Below are positions 18,304 to 27,933 of a DNA stretch of 64,000 nucleotides, piece by piece. Origin of the DNA: an uncultured Bacteroidales bacterium (GTDB lineage: Bacteria > Bacteroidota > Bacteroidia > Bacteroidales > UBA932); contig ONIQ01000002.1 of the NCBI GenBank assembly GCA_900317925.1, forward strand, positions 1-64,000, read 5' to 3'. The stretch's first letter is position 1, and every line of letters starts with the position of its first letter. Both the position numbers and the translations under genes were made by a program. The notes under the pieces are model-generated. The model was not told where the DNA came from. It made no database searches and saw only the letters and a program-made list of their open reading frames with translations.

Positions 18304-19611
18304 CTAATCGTACCTGGGTTTGATGAACCAGAGGTCGAAGATGTTCATGCTGATGGTAAAATTCACGTACCGTTCCCGCACGAGGTTATCCCGCTTCGAG
18401 GCCCGCTGGCCGATATCGACGCCCAAGGTGATATAATTGTATGCCTTTGCTATGGGCAAGGTAACTCCAAAAGTCACGCCAAAAGAGTCTATATTATTCC
18501 CGTCAAGTTTGTAATAGGCTCTGTCATAATACGTTCCGATTCTGTAATCCACCCTCCTCAGATAGTACCGGCTGTCGTTGTAATTGGGGGTATAGCTGAA
18601 GCCTGCCCGGATGGACCGGGCGGTCGTAGCCGAGAAGGTAGAAGCACCGGTATTCTTGAAGCCCGTTACCTTATCCATGCCGGAACGGGACCAGTCGGAA
18701 CGGATATAATCGATTTCCGCCATCCATTTGCGGCCGGATCGCAGGGCTACGCCGATGGCCAGTTCGTCTCCGAACTTCGCCCGTCCCGCTCCATGGGAAA
18801 GGGTATCGGACACATACCGCAGGGTATCCAGCGAAGAAGAAAGCGTCGCGATTTGCCTGTCATGCACATAGCCGGTCATGTTGGTTCCGAAGCGATACGT
18901 GGCGCCCGCCGTAAAAATCAGGCCGTTGTCCAGGGCTTTTTCGTACTGCACGCCCAATTTGGCCGAATTGCCGCGCAGCATCATGGAATAGCCGCTGACG
19001 ATGTTGCGGTACGACGCATTGGAGAACGTCATGCCCGTGTCTTTCTTCAGGTTGCCGAAGAAGTGCTCATATTCAATTCCGAAGGACCAGTGATCCCACA
19101 AGGTCACGCCGCCGCCGATGAAAAGGTTGTACACGCTGCCGCCACCCTCGGAAGTATAGGTAACGTTCCCCGTGTGGCCGATGATGGCCGGATCGGTAAC
19201 CGGCGAGGTGAAATTATAGCCGATGCTGCTGAAAGGCTGCAGGCCGAAATACATCGCGCTTTTCCGATAAACCGGGAAAGAAAAGATGAAATCGTGAAGG
19301 TTGAAGGTGTTCTGTGCGCTGTTGACATCCCCCTGCGTAAGCATCTTGTTGGTAGATTCCAGGGCGAAATCCGCCATGATGGAGAGGGTATCGCGGGCCG
19401 TGACGGCGGCCGGATTCATGACGTTCACATACCGTTTGTTGCGCAGGGCCACGCCAACCCCGCCCATGCCTTTGTTAAAGGCCGTTCCGGAACGGTACAG
19501 GTCACCTACACCAAAGACGGAATAAGGGGTAAAACTGCTGTAGGCGCCATCCTGTGCAAACAGGAAACCGCCACCCAACAGCAGGCAGAATACCAGGACT
19601 ATTCTTTTCAT
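18304..19611 (-). CDS. Outer-membrane beta-barrel protein (FadL/PorV-like)
   Basis: A 435-residue protein: signal peptide ending FLFAQ, then a plug-like start (YSVFGVGDL, MGGVGVALR, MNPAAVTARD) similar to FadL/PorV-type barrels. Amphipathic strands alternate with aromatic residues, and it ends in aromatic-rich WFIKPRY. The ATG at 19611 lies four bases after the coaX stop; an ATG at 19626 within coaX is possible. It is probably a channel or an assembly component. The ligand is unknown. Confidence 0.75.
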   Translation of the reverse strand: MKRIVLVFCLLLGGGFLFAQDGAYSSFTPYSVFGVGDLYRSGTAFNKGMGGVGVALRNKRYVNVMNPAAVTARDTLSIMADFALESTNKMLTQGDVNSAQNTFNLHDFIFSFPVYRKSAMYFGLQPFSSIGYNFTSPVTDPAIIGHTGNVTYTSEGGGSVYNLFIGGGVTLWDHWSFGIEYEHFFGNLKKDTGMTFSNASYRNIVSGYSMMLRGNSAKLGVQYEKALDNGLIFTAGATYRFGTNMTGYVHDRQIATLSSSLDTLRYVSDTLSHGAGRAKFGDELAIGVALRSGRKWMAEIDYIRSDWSRSGMDKVTGFKNTGASTFSATTARSIRAGFSYTPNYNDSRYYLRRVDYRIGTYYDRAYYKLDGNNIDSFGVTFGVTLPIAKAYNYITLGVDIGQRASKRDNLVRERYVNFTISMNIFDLWFIKPRYD

Positions 19612-19615
19612 CCAA

Positions 19616-20332
19616 TCAATCTTCATACTCTTCAGCAATCAAGGCCAACCCCATCAATACCAGATTGCAAACTGCAAAGATGGAGTTTTTCATCCGTTTT
19701 GCAAAATAATTTGCATCTCCGCCCGTAAAAACGGCCACATTTTCCGGATGGAGAGCCAGGTAGCCTTCTATTTCAAATAGTATGCCCGAAATCACACCGG
19801 AGGCGATGGAACCCTCCAAAGAGGTACCGACCGGGTCGGTTTTCTCGGGGGTCGCGATGCGCGGCAGCGACCGGGAATACTTGTTCAACGCCTTGAAACG
19901 CGTCCGGCAGCCGGGGGAAATGTTTCCGCCCAGGTAGGAACCGGAGGCATCGATCAAATCCACCGTGAGGGTGGTTCCGAAGTCAAAAAGCGTGCATCCG
20001 CGGCCTTGGAAAAGGTGGCGCACCGCCAGGATGGAAGCCGCCCGGTCGTAGGTAAGCCACGCCGGAAGGCCGTATTTTCCAAGGATTTGCGGGTGGTTTC
20101 CGTCCAGCAGGACCATTTTGCCGCATTCGCGGGAAAGCCGGTCGGCATCGTAAGCGGAAAGGGGATATACGCACGATACCACCATCAGGTCGGGCCGCTC
20201 ACGGGCGGTGAGGGAGCAAATGTAATCGATAACCTTCTCGCCCTGATAGCGGAAGGTTTTTCCCAATGTCATTCCTTCAGCCCACGCCGCCTTCAGCGCC
20301 GTATTGCCTATTTCGATCAACAGATTCGCCAT
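19616..20332 (-). CDS. coaX: Type III pantothenate kinase
   Basis: A 238-residue enzyme for the first step of coenzyme A synthesis (pantothenate to 4'-phosphopantothenate). ASKHA-fold motifs are present: IEIGNT near the N-terminus (Glu7 in the usual Asp position), DFGTTLTVD (Asp117-Asp125) and GGNISPG (about 135-141). Length is slightly short of the usual 245-260. It has its own promoter at 20355-20385 and heads the run coaX-barrel-TPR-lptC-ppiD. Confidence 0.9.
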   Translation of the reverse strand: MANLLIEIGNTALKAAWAEGMTLGKTFRYQGEKVIDYICSLTARERPDLMVVSCVYPLSAYDADRLSRECGKMVLLDGNHPQILGKYGLPAWLTYDRAASILAVRHLFQGRGCTLFDFGTTLTVDLIDASGSYLGGNISPGCRTRFKALNKYSRSLPRIATPEKTDPVGTSLEGSIASGVISGILFEIEGYLALHPENVAVFTGGDANYFAKRMKNSIFAVCNLVLMGLALIAEEYED

Positions 20333-20354
20333 GCTCTTCTAACCACAAATCCTA

Positions 20355-20385
20355 CAAATATACATATTATTGGAGCTTTTTCAAA
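20355..20385 (-). promoter_or_regulatory. coaX promoter (TTTG-N19-TATATTTG)
   Basis: On the minus strand TTTG (plus 20382-20385) and TATATTTG (plus 20355-20362) are 19 bases apart. The -33 element falls within the last codons of mfd. The expected leader is about 15-20 nt. Confidence 0.72.
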
Positions 20386-23300
20386 ACGGACAGGGCTGCC
20401 GGAATGGAATCCACGCCGCGCGACACAATTTTCAACTTGCCTTCCACCTGTTTCAGCGTAAACAGGCCCGGGTGCTCGCCCACCCGCAGGAACACCTGCT
20501 TGAACACCGCTGACTTAAAGTACGGCGACAAGGGGTTGGAAATAAAGAAAAACAGCATCATGCCGTTCTTGATGATGATTTTCTCGAAGCCGAGCGAACT
20601 TCCCAGGTTGCGGATTTTCACCACGCCGATCAGGTTTTCCACCTCTTCCGGCAGGCTGCCGAAACGGTCGGCCATCTGGGTGCGGAAGCGGTCGATTTCC
20701 TTCTCGGACACCATGGAATCCAACTGCTTGTAAATGCGGATCTTTTCGGCCGTTACATCGATGAACGAATCCGGAATCAGGGCCGCCTGGTCCGTATCGA
20801 TCGTGCAGTCCGTCACGAAATTATCTTTATCTCGTTTGATGGAGATGCCGGTTTCCATTCCCAGTTCTTCCATGGCTTCGGCCAGAATCTTCTGGTAGGT
20901 TTCGTATCCCATATCCAGGATAAAACCGCTCTGTTCGGCTCCCAGCAGGTTGCCGGCCCCGCGGATGTCCAGATCCTGCATGGCAATGTTGAAGCCGCTG
21001 CCCAGGTCGGAGAACTCTTCGATGGCCTTCAGGCGCCGGCGCGCATCCTCGGTAATGCCCACCAGCGGCGGTACAATCAGGTAACAGAAGGCTTTCCGGT
21101 TCGATCGTCCCACCCGGCCGCGCAGCTGGTGCAGGTCGCTCAGGCCGATGTTTTGCGCCTGGTTGATGAGGATGGTGTTGGCGTTGGGAATATCCAGTCC
21201 GTTTTCGATGATGGTGGTGCAGAGCAGCATGTCGTAGTCTCCCCGCATAAAGTCCAACATCTTGTTTTCCAATTCTTTGGCCTCCATCTGCCCGTGGGCG
21301 ATGCAGATGCGCATATCGGGTTCCAGCCGGTGCAGGATGTCGTAAATGGCCGGCAGTTCCTCCACCTTGTTGTGCAGGAAGAAGAGTTGGCCGCCGCGTA
21401 CCAGTTCGTCGCGGATGATCCGCTTGATTTCCTTTTCCTCGAACAGGATGATTTCCGTCTGGATGGGGATCCGGTTGGGCGGAGGCGTGGCGATGATGGA
21501 CAGATCGCGCGCGCCCAGCAGGGAGAACTGGAGGGTTCGCGGAATCGGGGTGGCCGTTAGGGTAAGGGTATCTACGCTTTCCTTCATCTGCCGCAATTTC
21601 TCTTTCGCGGACACGCCGAACTTCTGCTCTTCGTCGATGATCAACAGCCCCAAATCCTTGAAATCGAATCCTTTCCCCAGAATTTTATGGGTGCCGATCA
21701 GGATGTCAATCTTCCCGGCAGACAGGCGCTCGCGGATTTCCTTTACCTCTTTTTCCGTCCGCAGGCGGCTTACGTAATCGATCGTGCACGGCAGGTCTTT
21801 CAACCGCGCGGTAAAGGTGGTAAAATGCTGCAAGGCGAGGATGGTCGTGGGAACCAGTACCGCCACCTGTTTTCCGTCCGATGCAGCCTTGAACGCAGCC
21901 CGGATGGCGATTTCCGTCTTTCCGAAACCCACGTCGCCGCAAATGAGGCGGTCCATGGGGCTGTTGTCTTCCATGTCATGCTTCACCGCCTTGGTGGCCG
22001 CTTCCTGGTCCGGCGTATCTTCGTACATAAAGGACGATTCCAATTCTTCCTGGAGATAGCTGTCCGGCGAGAAGGCAAAGCCCTTGGAAGCCTTGCGTTT
22101 GGCATACAGCTGGATCAGGTCCTTGGCAATGTCCTTGATCTTGGACTTTGCGCCGGCTTTCAGGGTCTGCCAGGCCTTGGAACCCAGTTTGTTGATGCGC
22201 GGCGCCTCCCCTTCCTTGCTGCGAAACCGCGAAATCTTGTGCAGGGAATGCACCGAAACAAAGACCACATCGCCGTCTTTGTACATCAGTTTCACCACCT
22301 CGTGCACGCGCCCTTTGTCATCGCGCATCCGCACGAGCCCGCCAAAGACCCCCACGCCATGGTCGATATGAACCACGTAATCGCCAATATTGAAGGCGCT
22401 TAAGTCATTCAGGGTCAACTGCTCGCTCTTGTCCACCGTGCGACGCAGGCTTACCCGGTGGAAGCGGTCGAAAATCTCGTGGTCTGTATAACAGCAGATC
22501 TTTTCCGCCTGGTCGATGAAGCCCGCATGGATATTTTTTCCCACGACAAATTCCGGCAGCAGACACCGTTCCTGTGCCAGGATGGACCGGAGCCGATCCA
22601 TCTGCGCCTGTTTCTCGCCGAAAATATACACCCGGTAATTGTTTTCCAGTTTCTGGCGGATATCGGCCGAAAGCAGTTCGAAATTTTTGTTGAATACCGG
22701 CTGCGGGGCTATCTGGAACTGGATAACCTCTGCTTTTCCGGCTGATAGCGGGGTTTCCAGAAACACCCGCCGGAACGCTTCCAACGAAGGGAAAAACGCC
22801 TGCTGGCGATACATATCGGACGAATCCAGCCACACCAGCGTATCGTTCGGCAGCATCGATGCAATGCTCACTCCCTCTTCTTCGCGAACCGACAGGTCGG
22901 GCAGGATGTCCACCGCATCGGTTTCCGCTTTGGAAAGCTGGGTGTTGACATCGAACATGCTGATGCTTTCTATCTCGTTTCCGAAGAAGGAAATGCGGTA
23001 GGGATCGTTCCACGAGAAAGAAAAGATATCCACAATGGAACCGCGGATGGCAAACTGGCCCGGACGCGCCACAAAATCGACCCGCTCGAATCCCAGGCTA
23101 TCCAATTGCTCTACCAATTTTTCGTGGCTGATTTCCAGTTCTTTACGAAGTTGGAGAGCTGTATTTTGAATAGTTCCGGCTGCGGGAACGAATTCGGATA
23201 AGGCATCCGGATAGGTAACCAGGAAGATTTTCTCCCGGGGCGTTGCATGCAGGATTTTTCCGAGCGCAGAGGTCCGCTGGACTCCCAAAGAAGCCTTGAA

Positions 23301-23558
23301 ATTGCTCTTTTCCAGGTTTTTCCCGGAATCCGGAAGATAAAAGACGCAGTCCCCTTCCGTCAGATGATACAGGTCTGCTGCGCAATATTCTGCCGCCTCG
23401 CGGTTGGGTAGCACGATCAGGTTGATCCCCTCATGGGCTGCCGCAGATACGACAAACCATCGCGCCGATAGGAAAAGTCCGTTGCAGAAGGTTTCCCGCG
23501 CTTGATGAATGGACCGCCGCAATGCTTCGGTCTGTTTTACATTTATCAACAATTCCAC
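20367..23558 (-). CDS. mfd: Transcription-repair coupling factor Mfd
   Basis: A 1063-residue DNA translocase that removes stalled RNA polymerase and recruits UvrA. The N-terminal part resembles the UvrB module. An RNA-polymerase-interacting (CarD-like) domain follows around residues 385-450 (NIGDYVVHIDHGVGVFGG). Then come helicase motifs: Walker A GDVGFGKTE (541-549), DEEQ (642-645), and a C-terminal TRCF domain. It is a little shorter than the roughly 1120-1150 residues usual for the family. The start is a GTG at 23558; an in-frame stop lies upstream and no ATG is available. The 5' end reaches into the AT-rich origin-like spacer. Confidence 0.95.
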   Translation of the reverse strand: MELLINVKQTEALRRSIHQARETFCNGLFLSARWFVVSAAAHEGINLIVLPNREAAEYCAADLYHLTEGDCVFYLPDSGKNLEKSNFKASLGVQRTSALGKILHATPREKIFLVTYPDALSEFVPAAGTIQNTALQLRKELEISHEKLVEQLDSLGFERVDFVARPGQFAIRGSIVDIFSFSWNDPYRISFFGNEIESISMFDVNTQLSKAETDAVDILPDLSVREEEGVSIASMLPNDTLVWLDSSDMYRQQAFFPSLEAFRRVFLETPLSAGKAEVIQFQIAPQPVFNKNFELLSADIRQKLENNYRVYIFGEKQAQMDRLRSILAQERCLLPEFVVGKNIHAGFIDQAEKICCYTDHEIFDRFHRVSLRRTVDKSEQLTLNDLSAFNIGDYVVHIDHGVGVFGGLVRMRDDKGRVHEVVKLMYKDGDVVFVSVHSLHKISRFRSKEGEAPRINKLGSKAWQTLKAGAKSKIKDIAKDLIQLYAKRKASKGFAFSPDSYLQEELESSFMYEDTPDQEAATKAVKHDMEDNSPMDRLICGDVGFGKTEIAIRAAFKAASDGKQVAVLVPTTILALQHFTTFTARLKDLPCTIDYVSRLRTEKEVKEIRERLSAGKIDILIGTHKILGKGFDFKDLGLLIIDEEQKFGVSAKEKLRQMKESVDTLTLTATPIPRTLQFSLLGARDLSIIATPPPNRIPIQTEIILFEEKEIKRIIRDELVRGGQLFFLHNKVEELPAIYDILHRLEPDMRICIAHGQMEAKELENKMLDFMRGDYDMLLCTTIIENGLDIPNANTILINQAQNIGLSDLHQLRGRVGRSNRKAFCYLIVPPLVGITEDARRRLKAIEEFSDLGSGFNIAMQDLDIRGAGNLLGAEQSGFILDMGYETYQKILAEAMEELGMETGISIKRDKDNFVTDCTIDTDQAALIPDSFIDVTAEKIRIYKQLDSMVSEKEIDRFRTQMADRFGSLPEEVENLIGVVKIRNLGSSLGFEKIIIKNGMMLFFFISNPLSPYFKSAVFKQVFLRVGEHPGLFTLKQVEGKLKIVSRGVDSIPAALSVLKKLQ

Positions 23559-23776
23559 AAAAAATTCGGTTGATAACCTGTTTATAACCCTGTTGATAAC
23601 TCATTTTCGGACGGTTCATAAAACCCACCCGGAAGGTTTCCACAGTTTTTGAAAAGGAAGTTCACAATGTTTTCAACATTTTTCAACAAGTTAATTTATT
23701 CAAAATAAGGAACTTATAGTAGTTTTCAACATTTCAACAGCCACAACAAGCATCAACAAATTTCAAATAAAAAAAC
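23540..23776. other. Candidate replication origin: AT-rich spacer with DnaA-box-like clusters
   Basis: This stretch between divergent mfd and ruvB is far richer in A+T than its surroundings. DnaA-box-like 9-mers compared with TTATCCACA: TTATCAACA at 23543-23551 (8/9); reverse-strand copies at 23568-23576 (7/9), 23579-23587 (7/9) and 23591-23599 (8/9); AATTCCACA at 23551-23559 and GTTTCCACA at 23636-23644 (7/9 each). The three reverse copies start 11 and 12 bases apart, about one helical turn. Downstream lie two copies of a TTTTCAACATTT...CAACA element (23669-23690, 23722-23740) in an AT-rich stretch that could unwind. G/C strand bias changes sign near here. Mfd's first codons overlap the left edge. 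Confidence 0.55.
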
Positions 23777-23784
23777 TATATTTG
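23777..23784 (+). promoter_or_regulatory. -7 box for ruvB
   Basis: TATATTTG, ending 25 bases before the ruvB ATG at 23810; leader about 20 nt. Confidence 0.55.
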
Positions 23785-23809
23785 TATTGGATAAAAAACG
23801 ACGACGTCT

Positions 23810-24838
23810 ATGGCCGATTTTGACCCAAGGAAAAGTTCCGCCGACAAAGATAAGGATTTAGACGGAATTATCAGACCGCAAGAGTTGGAAGATTTCACCG
23901 GACAACGGGAAATCGTCTCCAATCTGCGCATCTATATACAGGCAGCCAAAATGCGGGGCGAAGCCCTGGATCATGTGCTCTTCCACGGCCCTCCCGGTCT
24001 GGGAAAGACCACCTTGGCCCATATTATTGCCAACGAGCTGGGTGTAAATATGAAGGTGAGTTCCGGGCCGATTCTGGACAAGCCCGGAGACCTGGCCGGC
24101 CTGCTGACCTCGCTGGAAACAGGAGACGTGCTGTTCATCGACGAAATCCACCGCCTTTCGCCCGAAGTGGAAGAGTACCTGTACTCGGCCATGGAGGACT
24201 ATGTCATTGATATTATGATCGATAAGGGACCCGGTGCACGGTCGGTCCGCATCTCCCTGAACCCCTTTACCCTGGTGGGCGCGACCACGCGCAGCGGCTT
24301 GCTGACGGCTCCGCTGCGGGCGCGTTTCGGAATCAACTGTGCCCTGGAATATTACGACGCGGACGAGTTGGTGAAAATCGTCAAACGCAGCGCACAGATC
24401 CTGAAGGTGGAAATCGATGATGAGGCGGCCCGTGAGGTGGCGCTCCGCAGCCGCGGTACGCCGCGAATCGCAAATGCCCTGCTGAAACGGGTGCGCGACT
24501 TCGCCCAGGTGATGGGAGACGGTCATATCGACCTGGAGATTGCACGCTATTCCTTGAATAAGCTGAAAATTGACACGCGGGGACTGGATTCCATCGATAA
24601 CAAGATCCTGAATACCATCATTACCAAATTTAACGGCGGACCGGTGGGGGCCAGTACCATCGCGACGGCTATTTCGGAAGACCATGGAACCCTGGAAGAG
24701 GTGTATGAACCGTATTTGATCAAAGAAGGATTTATCCTCCGCACCCAGCGCGGCCGTATTGCTACCGAACTGGCATACAAACATTTAGGTCTTGATTCTC
24801 TCATGACTCCCCGTGAAGATGAAGGCAGTCTTTTTTAA
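23810..24838 (+). CDS. ruvB: Holliday junction branch-migration helicase RuvB
   Basis: A 342-residue AAA+ motor that drives branch migration with RuvA. Walker [10 protein letters not shown] (60-68), Walker B DEIH (111-114), sensor region [18 protein letters not shown] and the C-terminal winged helix ([10 protein letters not shown]) are all present. The length is typical. It is separated by three bases from the next gene. Its partner ruvA is in the window but about 15 kb away on the other strand. Confidence 0.97.
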   Translation: MADFDPRKSSADKDKDLDGIIRPQELEDFTGQREIVSNLRIYIQAAKMRGEALDHVLFHGPPGLGKTTLAHIIANELGVNMKVSSGPILDKPGDLAGLLTSLETGDVLFIDEIHRLSPEVEEYLYSAMEDYVIDIMIDKGPGARSVRISLNPFTLVGATTRSGLLTAPLRARFGINCALEYYDADELVKIVKRSAQILKVEIDDEAAREVALRSRGTPRIANALLKRVRDFAQVMGDGHIDLEIARYSLNKLKIDTRGLDSIDNKILNTIITKFNGGPVGASTIATAISEDHGTLEEVYEPYLIKEGFILRTQRGRIATELAYKHLGLDSLMTPREDEGSLF

Positions 24839-24841
24839 GGT

Positions 24842-25927
24842 ATGAGAAAACTATTTTTATTCATCTGTTTCATGGCTTTCTGTGCCGTAACCGACGGGTA
24901 TGCATGCACGTCGGCGATTTTTACGGCACGCGCAAGCGGACTGGGACGTCCGGTGATGCTGAAACACCGGGATACCGGTCAGCTGAACAACCGGATTGAA
25001 CGGTTTCAGGGGCCGAAATATGGTTTTATCGGCCTGACAAACAGTGACCGTGACCAGGGAGAAGTGTGGTCGGGCATGAACGATGCCGGTTTCTGTATCA
25101 TGAATACCGCGGCGTATAATTTCAAGGACGATGACGTACCCGCGGAACAGATGGACCGCGAAGGAATTGTGATGTATGGCGCCCTGGGGGTCTGTGCCAC
25201 GGTGGATGAGTTTGAGGAATATCTGAGCAGCCTCCCGCAGCCCTGGGGGGTGGAAGCCAATTTCGGGGTGATAGACGCCTTCGGCGGAGCCGCCTATTTT
25301 GAAGCGAACAACCATTTGTATGTTCGTCATAATGTGGAAGATACGCTCGATGGATACCTGGTCGTGACCAACTGGTGCGAAAGCGGCCGGCCCGAGGATC
25401 GGAAGGGAGTGGACCGGCGGGAAAAGGCGGAAGAAATCCTCCTTGCCAACAAAGGCTGCCGAAGGGATGCGGCGTTTCTGTTCGATTCCATTTCCCGTAG
25501 CGGAAGTCCCATCCTGCGGAACATCACCTCCGCATCGATCGTATTCGAAGGTGTAAACCCCGGAATGGATGCGAAACATACGGTGATGTGGACGGTACTG
25601 GGATATCCGGTGGATGCTGTGGCAGTTCCCTTGCGGATGGATTGTCCGGTTCCCGCTGCTTTGCAGGCCGCTGCCGACGGACACGCTCCCCTGTGCGATT
25701 TGGCTATGGAACTCAAAGAGGGGAAGGTGGATGTATTGGATCTGGTACGGGCGGAAGAAGCCGGCTTTATGCCGGCGTATCGTGCCCTTCAAAGCCGGTA
25801 CGAAGCCGGAAAGGTATCGGAAAGCTATTTTTCAAAAAAATATAAAAAGCTAATTGACAGGTATTTGGAGCATTATATGCGGAATACTGTTTCCGCGCGC
25901 GTTGCAGAATTGCCAGAAAATGACTAA
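24842..25927 (+). CDS. Secreted N-terminal-nucleophile hydrolase (C45/C59-like)
   Basis: A 361-residue exported protein. The signal peptide ends directly before Cys22 (GYA/CTSAIF), so cleavage would expose a cysteine nucleophile as the new N-terminus, the hallmark of Ntn amidohydrolases. Following landmarks fit the choloylglycine/acyl-transferase superfamily: a conserved Arg/Asp (KHRDTG), GMNDAGFCIMNTA and NWCESGRPED. The substrate (N-acyl amino acid, bile salt or peptide) cannot be told. It starts three bases after ruvB and may share its mRNA. Confidence 0.75.
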   Translation: MRKLFLFICFMAFCAVTDGYACTSAIFTARASGLGRPVMLKHRDTGQLNNRIERFQGPKYGFIGLTNSDRDQGEVWSGMNDAGFCIMNTAAYNFKDDDVPAEQMDREGIVMYGALGVCATVDEFEEYLSSLPQPWGVEANFGVIDAFGGAAYFEANNHLYVRHNVEDTLDGYLVVTNWCESGRPEDRKGVDRREKAEEILLANKGCRRDAAFLFDSISRSGSPILRNITSASIVFEGVNPGMDAKHTVMWTVLGYPVDAVAVPLRMDCPVPAALQAAADGHAPLCDLAMELKEGKVDVLDLVRAEEAGFMPAYRALQSRYEAGKVSESYFSKKYKKLIDRYLEHYMRNTVSARVAELPEND

Positions 25928-25932
25928 ACTTG
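25901..25932 (+). promoter_or_regulatory. Possible sdhAB promoter
   Basis: GTTG (25901-25904), 20 bases, TAAACTTG (25925-25932): one mismatch in each half of the TTTG-N19/20-TAnnTTTG consensus. It lies over the end of the hydrolase gene, about 50 bases before sdhA. Confidence 0.35.
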
Positions 25933-25982
25933 CAGGATAATTCAGATAGTAAGTAAATTATTGTACAATAAAAACTGAAAAA

Positions 25983-27929
25983 ATGGCCGAAAAATTAATT
26001 TCCAAGATTCCGGACGGACCGCTTGCCGAAAAATGGACCAAGCGTAAATCCGAGATTCATCTTGTCAGTCCCAACAACAAAAGGAAACTGGAGATCATTG
26101 TAGTGGGTACCGGTCTGGGCGGAGCGTCTGCAGCCGCTTCCCTGGGCGAGCTCGGTTACAATGTGAAGGTATTCTGTATCAGCGACTCCCCGCGCCGTGC
26201 ACATTCGATTGCCGCGCAGGGTGGTATCAACGCTGCCAAGAATTACCAGAACGACAATGACTCCGTTTATCGTCTTTTCTACGACACCATCAAAGGCGGT
26301 GACTATCGTGCCCGTGAAGCCAACGTTTACCGTCTGGCAGAGGTGAGTGCGGCGATTATCGACCAGTGCGTAGCACAGGGAATTCCTTTTGCCCGTGAAT
26401 ACGGCGGATACCTGGCCAACCGTTCCTTCGGCGGTGTTCAGGTGAGCCGTACCTTCTATGCCCGCGGACAAACCGGACAGCAGCTGTTGTTGGGTGCCTA
26501 TGCCGCCCTGAACCGTCAGATTGCCGCCGGTACCGTGAAGAGCTATCCGCGTCACGAGATGCTGGATTTGGTGCTGGTAAACGGTGAGGCAAAGGGTATC
26601 ATCGCCCGTAACCTCGTAACGGGTAAGTTGGAGCGCTTTGGCGCCCATGCCGTGGTGATTGCTACCGGCGGTTATGGAAACACCTATTTCCTCTCCACGA
26701 ATGCCATGAATTCCAATGGCTCCGCCGCCTGGCAGTGCTATAAGAAAGGTGCTTTCTTCGCCAATCCCTGCTTTGCCCAGATTCACCCGACCTGTATTCC
26801 GGTACATGGCGAGCAGCAGTGCAAACTGACCTTGATGAGCGAATCGCTGCGTAACGACGGCCGTATCTGGGTTCCCAAGAAATTGGAAGATGTGGAGAAA
26901 CTCCGCAAACATACCATCAAGGCTTCCCAGATTCCGGAAAAGGATCGGGATTACTATCTGGAGCGCCGGTATCCGGCCTTCGGCAACCTGGTTCCGCGTG
27001 ATGTGGCTTCCCGTGCCGCCAAAGAGCGTTGCGACGCCGGTTTTGGTGTAAATGAGACGGGTCTGGCCGTGTTCCTGGACTTCTCCGACGCCATCAAGCG
27101 TCTGGGTCACCAGCGGGTTGCCGAGCGGTATGGTAACCTCTTCGATATGTATGAGAAGATTACCGCTACCTCTCCTTGGGAAGAGCCGATGATGATTTAT
27201 CCGGCCATCCACTATACCATGGGTGGTATCTGGGTGGATTATGACCTCCAAACCACCATTCCGGGCCTGTATGCCCTGGGTGAGGCCAACTTCTCCGACC
27301 ACGGTGGAAACCGTCTGGGTGCATCAGCCCTGATGCAGGGTCTGGCCGACGGTTATTTTGTCATTCCGGTGACCATCGGCGACTACCTGTCGCATAAATT
27401 TGCCGAGCCGAAGACCGACGTGAATACGCCCGAATTCGATGCAGCTGAAAAAGCCGTCCAGGAGCGTATTGACAAGCTCTTCTCCATCAAGGGTAAGAAG
27501 ACGGTTGATTCGATTCACAAGCAGCTGGGACACATTATGTGGGAGTATGTGGGTATGGCACGTAACGAAGAAGGCTTGAAGAAAGCCATCGAGGAAATCC
27601 AGGCCCTCAAGAAGTCCTTCTATGAGAATGTGTGCGTACCGGGTTCCCAGTATGAATTTAACCAGGAACTGGAGAAGGCCCTTCGTCTGGAGGACTTCCT
27701 GGAGATTGGTGAACTGATGGCCCGCGACGCCCTGAACCGCAATGAATCCTGCGGCGGTCACTTCCGTATCGAAAGCCAGACCGAAGAGGGTGAGGCCAAG
27801 CGTGACGACAAGAATTATATGTACGTGGCGGCTTGGGAATACAAGGGCGAAGGCAAGGAGCCGGAACTGCACAAAGAGCCGTTGAAGTATGAGTTCATCG
27901 AGGTGAAAACGAGAAATTACAAAGACTAA
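25983..27929 (+). CDS. sdhA: Succinate dehydrogenase / fumarate reductase flavoprotein subunit
   Basis: A 648-residue FAD subunit that interconverts succinate and fumarate. The dinucleotide-binding motif GTGLGGAS (42-49) and the flavinylation-type histidine His74 in HSIAAQGG are present, as are the active-site segments HPTCIP and [14 protein letters not shown]. It belongs to the B-type (Bacteroides/Wolinella-like) enzymes. Codon choice differs from neighbours (many GGT, CGT, ACC), as in highly expressed genes. The usual cytochrome b subunit gene is not upstream: only 55 bases separate it from the hydrolase. sdhB follows after four bases. Confidence 0.96.
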   Translation: MAEKLISKIPDGPLAEKWTKRKSEIHLVSPNNKRKLEIIVVGTGLGGASAAASLGELGYNVKVFCISDSPRRAHSIAAQGGINAAKNYQNDNDSVYRLFYDTIKGGDYRAREANVYRLAEVSAAIIDQCVAQGIPFAREYGGYLANRSFGGVQVSRTFYARGQTGQQLLLGAYAALNRQIAAGTVKSYPRHEMLDLVLVNGEAKGIIARNLVTGKLERFGAHAVVIATGGYGNTYFLSTNAMNSNGSAAWQCYKKGAFFANPCFAQIHPTCIPVHGEQQCKLTLMSESLRNDGRIWVPKKLEDVEKLRKHTIKASQIPEKDRDYYLERRYPAFGNLVPRDVASRAAKERCDAGFGVNETGLAVFLDFSDAIKRLGHQRVAERYGNLFDMYEKITATSPWEEPMMIYPAIHYTMGGIWVDYDLQTTIPGLYALGEANFSDHGGNRLGASALMQGLADGYFVIPVTIGDYLSHKFAEPKTDVNTPEFDAAEKAVQERIDKLFSIKGKKTVDSIHKQLGHIMWEYVGMARNEEGLKKAIEEIQALKKSFYENVCVPGSQYEFNQELEKALRLEDFLEIGELMARDALNRNESCGGHFRIESQTEEGEAKRDDKNYMYVAAWEYKGEGKEPELHKEPLKYEFIEVKTRNYKD

Positions 27930-27933
27930 GGAT

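Noticed and set aside
14284..19728. Very long open frames on the plus strand (over 600 and 900 codons) opposite ppiD, lptC, the TPR gene and the barrel gene
   Set aside because: They are antisense shadows of genes with clear families and signal peptides, have no recognisable domains, and arise from the codon bias of a GC-rich genome. The same holds opposite clpB and the polyferredoxin.
25927..25983. Hidden sdhC between the hydrolase and sdhA
   Set aside because: Only 55 bases are available, far too few for a five-helix cytochrome b.
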